Source: CAMYJH01 sp041589735 (GTDB lineage Bacteria; Pseudomonadota; Gammaproteobacteria; HK1). Taken from it: DNA of 10,009 nucleotides. Positions 6,513 to 10,009 of the stretch are shown here, piece by piece. The stretch spans positions 1 through 10,009 of the forward strand of contig JBFHVA010000132.1 of assembly GCA_041589735.1 (NCBI GenBank), read 5' to 3'. How positions within the stretch are numbered: position 1 is the stretch's first letter; the number at the start of each line of letters is the position of its first letter. A model generated the notes under the pieces. It had not been told where the DNA came from and ran no database searches. It worked only from the letters and a program-made list of their open reading frames with translations. A program made the position numbers and the translations under genes.

Positions 6513-6640
6513 GCTGGTCTCGAGGGTCCGGGTAACGGTTTTTCGGTCAAAACGAAGGCGCCATCTTAATGATGTCGCCGTCCGCCTGCGAACTCGTTGA
6601 ATAAGGTCCGGCAACATGAAAGGGACGCGCGGCCTACGAG

Positions 6641-6667
6641 CGAAAAATAGTGCCTGGCACCATTTTT
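6641..6667. repeat. GTGCCTGGCAC palindromic repeat, copy 3 (longest)
   Basis: This is the best-formed copy. AAAAATAGTGCC (6643-6654) pairs with GGCACCATTTTT (6656-6667) around a central T, giving 12-bp arms with one mismatch. Although it resembles a bidirectional terminator, it lies between two divergently transcribed genes, so a repeat or regulatory role is more likely. Confidence 0.75.
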
Positions 6668-6704
6668 AAGGGGTTAACCGGGAAGCAGAACCGGTCCCGC
6701 GGCC

Positions 6705-6718
6705 TAAGCTATAGGTTA
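6705..6718. promoter_or_regulatory. Near-palindrome in the divergent intergenic region
   Basis: TAAGCTATAGGTTA is a 14-bp inverted repeat with one mismatched pair, located 32 bases before the YkgJ-like start and within the divergent spacer. It could be an operator or part of a weak -10 region (TATAGG). Support is positional only. Confidence 0.25.
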
Positions 6719-6750
6719 ATGAAAGAAGTTCGCGGGACTCGACCAGCACA

Positions 6751-7404
6751 ATGTTGAATGAGGATACCGGGCGCGCCGGTCAGGCTGCCCGTTTTCTCGA
6801 GTGGCTCGCCTCGACTTCCGAGCAGGAGCACGCGGGCGCCAACGGCGATGACGGCCTGTCATTGATCGAGCTGGCCGAGCTCGCTTGCGCCTACGCCGAG
6901 CGGGCCTTCGAGCGCGCGGGCGGGCCGGAGCGGGCAAAGTCCTTGGACTGCCGGCGCGGCTGCGATTACTGCTGTCATCTGCCGGTGGAAACCTCCCGCG
7001 CTGAAGCCGCCTGGGCACTGGACTTTGCCCGCGAGAATCTGAGCGCGGCCGAGTTCAGTGACTTGAAACACCGCATTCGCGAGGCGGCTGCGGCTTATCC
7101 GCTGCCGCCGCGGCGTCCGCCGGCAAAGAACCCGCGCTGCCCGTTCCTCAAAGACTCCGCCTGCCTGGTATATCCGGCGCGGCCGCTGTCCTGCCGCGGC
7201 TGGAATTCCAGCGACGCGTCCGCTTGCCGCTCGGCCTACGAGCGCGGGGTGACGGAAGTCACGGTGCCGGTGGACAGCCGCATCCGCGGCGTGTACGCCA
7301 ACGCTTCCGAAGCGCTGCTCCGTGGCTTGACCCGCGCCCAGCGGGACGGACCGACCCATCTGGTGCCGGCGCTGGCGGCGCTGATTGTTCTCGAACGCGG
7401 CTGA
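6751..7404 (+). CDS. YkgJ-family cysteine-cluster protein (putative metal or Fe-S binding)
   Basis: The 217-residue protein carries the cysteine pattern of the YkgJ/UPF0153 family: CRRGCDYCC (C67, C71, C74, C75), then CPFLKDSAC (C130, C138), and YPARPLSCRGW (C148), with a further C159. Such clusters are thought to bind zinc or an iron-sulphur centre, and the biochemical role of the family is not established. The first 60 residues and the C-terminal 50 are helical-looking and contain no membrane segment. ATG 6751 has no obvious Shine-Dalgarno. The gene ends before a probable terminator and sits upstream of the ribonucleotide reductase gene in the same orientation, but separate promoter elements between them argue against a simple operon. 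Confidence 0.85.
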   Translation: MLNEDTGRAGQAARFLEWLASTSEQEHAGANGDDGLSLIELAELACAYAERAFERAGGPERAKSLDCRRGCDYCCHLPVETSRAEAAWALDFARENLSAAEFSDLKHRIREAAAAYPLPPRRPPAKNPRCPFLKDSACLVYPARPLSCRGWNSSDASACRSAYERGVTEVTVPVDSRIRGVYANASEALLRGLTRAQRDGPTHLVPALAALIVLERG

Positions 7405-7411
7405 GCCGCGG

Positions 7412-7420
7412 TTATCCACA
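7412..7420 (+). promoter_or_regulatory. DnaA box 1 (TTATCCACA)
   Basis: Exact match to the consensus 9-mer TTATCCACA, 8 bases after the YkgJ-like stop codon. Same orientation as box 2, which begins 108 bases downstream. Confidence 0.65.
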
Positions 7421-7436
7421 GCCGCCTTCGCTTTTT

Positions 7437-7484
7437 GAAAAACGATTTTTCCGGGTCCGTGTTGCGGTCCCGGGGCCGTTTTTC
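7437..7484 (+). terminator. Probable terminator of the YkgJ-like gene
   Basis: GAAAAACG (7437-7444) pairs with CGTTTTTC (7477-7484), enclosing a GC-rich hairpin: CCGGG-t-CCG (7451-7459) with CGG-t-CCCGG (7465-7473). The A/T-rich outer arm supplies the T5 run at 7479-7483. It lies about 30 bases after the stop codon and separates this gene from the nrdJ promoter. Confidence 0.55.
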
Positions 7485-7519
7485 GTCCCCGATGGGAACG
7501 AAGCTCATTTATGCAGAAC

Positions 7520-7528
7520 TTATCCACA
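7520..7528 (+). promoter_or_regulatory. DnaA box 2 (TTATCCACA)
   Basis: A second exact TTATCCACA, 56 bases upstream of the proposed -35 element of nrdJ. Two perfect boxes within 117 bases, next to a ribonucleotide reductase promoter, recall the DnaA control known for E. coli nrdAB. Confidence 0.7.
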
Positions 7529-7556
7529 GCTTGTGAGCCGATTGCTCACCACTAAA

Positions 7557-7604
7557 ACACAATATGTTGAGTTTTGCGGAGTACTTGACTACATTCCCTA
7601 GTGG
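7557..7604 (+). promoter_or_regulatory. Paired NrdR-like operator
   Basis: Box 1, ACACAATATGTTGAGT (7557-7572), matches 14 of 16 positions of the NrdR consensus acaCwAtATaTwGtgt as I recall it. A weaker box 2, CTACATTCCCTAGTGG (7589-7604), matches 9 of 16 but begins exactly 32 bp later, about three helical turns, the usual spacing of NrdR pairs. Box 2 lies across the spacer of the proposed promoter, as expected for repression. NrdR represses nrd genes according to the cell's ATP/dATP state. A perfect 8-bp inverted repeat, CACCACTA (7547-7554) and TAGTGGTG (7599-7606), also spans the site. Confidence 0.65.
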
Positions 7605-7612
7605 TGTAGACT
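7585..7612 (+). promoter_or_regulatory. Probable sigma70 promoter of nrdJ
   Basis: TTGACT (7585-7590; 5 of 6 to TTGACA) and TAGACT (7607-7612; 4 of 6 to TATAAT) are separated by 16 bp. Transcription would begin near 7619 and leave a leader of about 320 nt. The overlap with the NrdR-like box supports the assignment. Confidence 0.55.
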
Positions 7613-7618
7613 GATTTT

Positions 7619-7940
7619 CGGCGCTGCAATCGCGCCCGGAAGGCAGCTCGCCTTCATATAACGACGAGGGGAGGAAATCAGGGGGATGTTGCCGTGATTC
7701 GGCGAGTCGGTGTCTTTTTCTCGGCGGGAAACACTCCTGCCGCCCGACGAGTCCAATCCACTTCAGGCAGCGCTCCCGAGGTCGGATCCGGATTCCAGGT
7801 ACGGGGCGCGGCGCGGTGTTGAGACACCCTGCCGTGATTTCTGATCCGGCTGCCTTCGTTTGGTTTAACGACGGTAATTAGAGCTTGCCAGGAGCGGCGG
7901 GCCTGACCGGGGGCTACAAGCGCGGAGACATAACAACAGC
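7619..7940 (+). promoter_or_regulatory. Long, possibly structured nrdJ 5' leader
   Basis: The leader offers a perfect hairpin GAAGGC-AGCTC-GCCTTC (7639-7655), a GGCGG/CCGCC helix (7723-7727 with 7740-7744) that competes with GTGT/ACAC (7710-7713 with 7730-7733), and a nested domain. In that domain GTCGGATC (7781-7788) pairs with GATCCGGC (7843-7850) around the hairpin GGTGT-TGAG-ACACC (7815-7828), with possible outer GGCA/TGCC pairing. No cobalamin-riboswitch core (GCCACTG box) is visible. Regulation is inferred from length and pairing only. Confidence 0.35.
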
Positions 7941-10009
7941 ATGAAAGTCGCCCATCAAAAATTTACCAACGAGCTCGCTCCGGCCGATCCGGGCGAGATT
8001 CCTCTTCAGGCCGCGTCCTTGGATATCTGGGACAAGAAGTATCGCCTGAAGAAAAAAGACGGCAGCGTCATCGACGAGAGCATCGATGACACCTACAAGC
8101 GCGTCGCGCGCGCGCTCGCTGACGTCGAGACCACCTGGGAGAAACAGGATCGCTGGTACGAGCGTTTTCTGTGGGCGCTGCGCAAGGGCGCCGTACCTGC
8201 CGGGCGCGTGATCTCCAACGCGGGCGCGCTGGAGCACAAGCCGGCCACGTCAACTATCAACTGCACCGTGTCCGGCACCGTGCGCGATTCCATGGACGAC
8301 ATTCTGAACAAAGTGCACGAGGCGGGACTTACCCTAAAAGCCGGCTGCGGAATCGGCTACGAGTTCTCGACCTTGAGGCCCAAAGGCGCATATGTCTCCG
8401 GCGCCGGCGCCTACACCTCGGGACCGCTGTCCTTCATGGACATTTACGACAAGATGTGTTTCACCGTGTCGTCCGCCGGCGGGCGCCGCGGCGCGCAGAT
8501 GGCGACCTTCGACGTCGGCCACCCCGATGTCATGGATTTCATTCGCGCCAAGCGCGAGGACGGCCGCCTGCGCCAGTTCAATCTCTCTTTGCTCATTACC
8601 CGCGAGTTCATGGAAGCGGTGCGCGCCGACGACGAGTGGCAGCTCGCATTTCCAGTGACCCAGCGCGAGGTGGACGAGGAAGGACTGTCGCTGGACGACC
8701 CGGACGCCATCGTGTGGCGTCACTGGCCGGCGCCGGAAGCCTATGTCTCCCGCGCTGACGGCAAGGTCGCGTGCAAGGTGTACAAAACCGTCCGCGCACG
8801 GCGCCTGTGGGACATGATCATGGCGTCCACTTACGACTACGCCGAGCCCGGGTTCATCCTGGTCGACGAGATCAACGAGATGAACAACAACTGGTTCTGC
8901 GAGAACATCCGCGCCACCAATCCCTGCGGCGAGCAGCCGCTGCCGCCCTATGGCTCGTGCCTTCTTGGCTCGGTGAATCTGACCAAGTTTGTGCTCGATC
9001 CCTTCACCGATCGGGCGCGCTTTGACTGGGAGTCGTTCAACGAGACCGTCGCGGTGTTCACCCGCATGCTGGACAACGTGGTGGAGATCAACGGACTGCC
9101 CTTAGGTCCCCAGCGCGACGAAATCTTCAACAAGCGCCGCCATGGAATGGGTTACCTGGGGCTGGGCTCCACTTTGACCATGCTGTGCATGAAGTACGGC
9201 TCGCAGGAGTCGCTGGAGTTCACCGAGCGGGTTTCCCGCGAGATGGCGGTGACCGGCTGGCGCGCGAGCCTGGAGCTGAGCCTGGAGAAGGGCCCCGCGC
9301 CCGTTCTGGAAGAAACATTCGAGGTCACAGAGGACATGCTCCGCCTGCGTCCGGAGATGAAAGCGGACGGAATAGAGCCCGGCGATCGCGTGCCGGGCAA
9401 GGTGCTGCACGCCAAGTACAGCCGCTTCATGCAGCGTTTGGCCGAAGTGGAGCCGGAGCTGGTGGACGCGCTCGCCAACCAGGGCGCGCGATTCACACAC
9501 CACACCTCCATCGCGCCCACAGGCACGATATCGCTTTCGCTCGCCAACAACGCCAGCAACGGCATCGAGCCGAGCTTTGCCCACCACTATGCGCGCAACG
9601 TCATTCGTGAAGGAAAGAAGACCAAGGAAAAGGTGGACGTCTTCTCCTTCGAGCTGTTGGCCTACAAGCACTTAATTGATCCGGAAGCGCTTCCTGGCTC
9701 GCCGGATTTCGCGCACAAGCTGCCGGAGTATTTCATTACCACCGACGACGTGTCGCCCAAGGCGCACGTAGACGTTCAGGCTGCCGCGCAGAAGTGGGTG
9801 GATTCGTCCATCTCCAAGACGGCCAACGTGCCCCAGGAGTACCCCTACGCGGACTTCAAGGACATTTACATGTACGCCTACGAGAACGGTCTCAAGGGCT
9901 GCACCACCTTCCGCTTCAATCCGGAAGCGTTCCAGGGTGTGCTGGTCAAGGAGAAGGACCTGGAGAACACCGTCTACGCCTTCACGCTCGATGACGGCTC
10001 AGAGGTGAC
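7941..10009 (+). CDS. nrdJ: Adenosylcobalamin-dependent (class II) ribonucleotide reductase, C-terminus off the edge
   Basis: The frame is open for 689 codons from ATG 7941 to the end of the window. It encodes a class II ribonucleotide reductase, which makes deoxyribonucleotides using coenzyme B12 as radical source and needs no oxygen. The catalytic set is intact: C108 (STINCTVSG) and C340 (YGSC) as the reducible pair, N327, C329 and E331 in NPCGEQPL (327-334) as the finger-loop thiyl-radical site, and PTGTIS (526-531), the phosphate-binding segment. The N-terminus LQAASLDIWDKKYRLK (22-37) is typical of bacterial NrdJ, which supports this start. A weak GGAG lies 13 bases before the ATG. No NrdA/B genes are seen in the window. 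Regulation probably involves the NrdR-like and DnaA sites upstream. Confidence 0.97.
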   Translation, partial: MKVAHQKFTNELAPADPGEIPLQAASLDIWDKKYRLKKKDGSVIDESIDDTYKRVARALADVETTWEKQDRWYERFLWALRKGAVPAGRVISNAGALEHKPATSTINCTVSGTVRDSMDDILNKVHEAGLTLKAGCGIGYEFSTLRPKGAYVSGAGAYTSGPLSFMDIYDKMCFTVSSAGGRRGAQMATFDVGHPDVMDFIRAKREDGRLRQFNLSLLITREFMEAVRADDEWQLAFPVTQREVDEEGLSLDDPDAIVWRHWPAPEAYVSRADGKVACKVYKTVRARRLWDMIMASTYDYAEPGFILVDEINEMNNNWFCENIRATNPCGEQPLPPYGSCLLGSVNLTKFVLDPFTDRARFDWESFNETVAVFTRMLDNVVEINGLPLGPQRDEIFNKRRHGMGYLGLGSTLTMLCMKYGSQESLEFTERVSREMAVTGWRASLELSLEKGPAPVLEETFEVTEDMLRLRPEMKADGIEPGDRVPGKVLHAKYSRFMQRLAEVEPELVDALANQGARFTHHTSIAPTGTISLSLANNASNGIEPSFAHHYARNVIREGKKTKEKVDVFSFELLAYKHLIDPEALPGSPDFAHKLPEYFITTDDVSPKAHVDVQAAAQKWVDSSISKTANVPQEYPYADFKDIYMYAYENGLKGCTTFRFNPEAFQGVLVKEKDLENTVYAFTLDDGSEV

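Larger units (their letters stand above)
7405..7940 (+). other. nrdJ upstream region and leader (536 nt, non-coding)
   Basis: No protein gene longer than a few codons is supported. In order it contains a DnaA box, a probable terminator for the YkgJ-like gene, a second DnaA box, a paired NrdR-like site overlapping a sigma70-like promoter, and a roughly 320-nt leader rich in possible helices that runs up to the NrdJ start. Confidence 0.7.

Noticed and set aside
6513..6617. Longer N-terminus for the four-helix membrane protein
   Set aside because: The extra 35 residues are arginine-rich and precede a normal MSAIQ start at 6512.
6643..6667. Bidirectional terminator
   Set aside because: The A-tract, stem and T-tract look right, but it lies between divergent genes and shares its core with two other intergenic copies, so a repeat is the better reading.
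7619..7940. Canonical cobalamin riboswitch upstream of nrdJ
   Set aside because: Neither the GCCACTG box nor the GGGAA...GGTG core is present. GAGACACCCTGCC at 7821-7833 only faintly resembles the terminal box.

Overview
The window looks like a chromosomal segment of a GC-rich Pseudomonadota, most likely beta- or gammaproteobacterial. The evidence is compact GC-rich genes, a PuuA/PuuB-type glutamine synthetase and oxidoreductase pair, a class II (vitamin B12-dependent) ribonucleotide reductase with an NrdR-like promoter, and REP-type intergenic hairpins. I cannot name the genus. There are no rRNA, tRNA, CRISPR or complete insertion-sequence features.

Layout. Positions 1-228 hold the 3' end of an AT-richer gene of unknown function. 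After a 394-nt gap comes a zinc-ribbon plus HEAGH membrane protein (623-1408, +). It ends at a bidirectional terminator shared with a convergent 41-aa single-span membrane miniprotein (1519-1644, -). Next is a gene-poor 0.8-kb stretch (1645-2480) with dispersed palindromic repeats, a series of hairpins and a strong minus-strand terminator. A leftward cluster follows, read from high to low coordinates: a four-helix membrane protein (6512-6111), a PuuB-like FAD oxidoreductase (6064-4721), a PuuA-like glutamine synthetase (4669-3266) and an M15-peptidase-like protein (3140-2481). The divergent rightward side carries a YkgJ-type cysteine-cluster protein (6751-7404) and the adenosylcobalamin-dependent ribonucleotide reductase NrdJ (7941 to the right edge, C-terminus cut off).

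How they may work together. The synthetase and oxidoreductase fit gamma-glutamylation of a polyamine or similar amine followed by FAD-dependent oxidation. PuuC and PuuD partners are absent from the window. The NrdJ upstream region is the richest regulatory stretch: two perfect DnaA boxes, a strong NrdR-like box with a weaker partner 32 bp away that falls within a sigma70-like promoter, and a roughly 320-nt leader with several possible helices but no recognisable cobalamin-riboswitch core. This suggests combined replication-linked and nucleotide-linked control of a B12-dependent reductase.

The most notable non-coding signals are three copies of a GTGCCTGGCAC palindrome in 10 kb, two REP-like hairpins capped by GNRA tetraloops, and a possible minus-strand structured RNA at 2128-2262.
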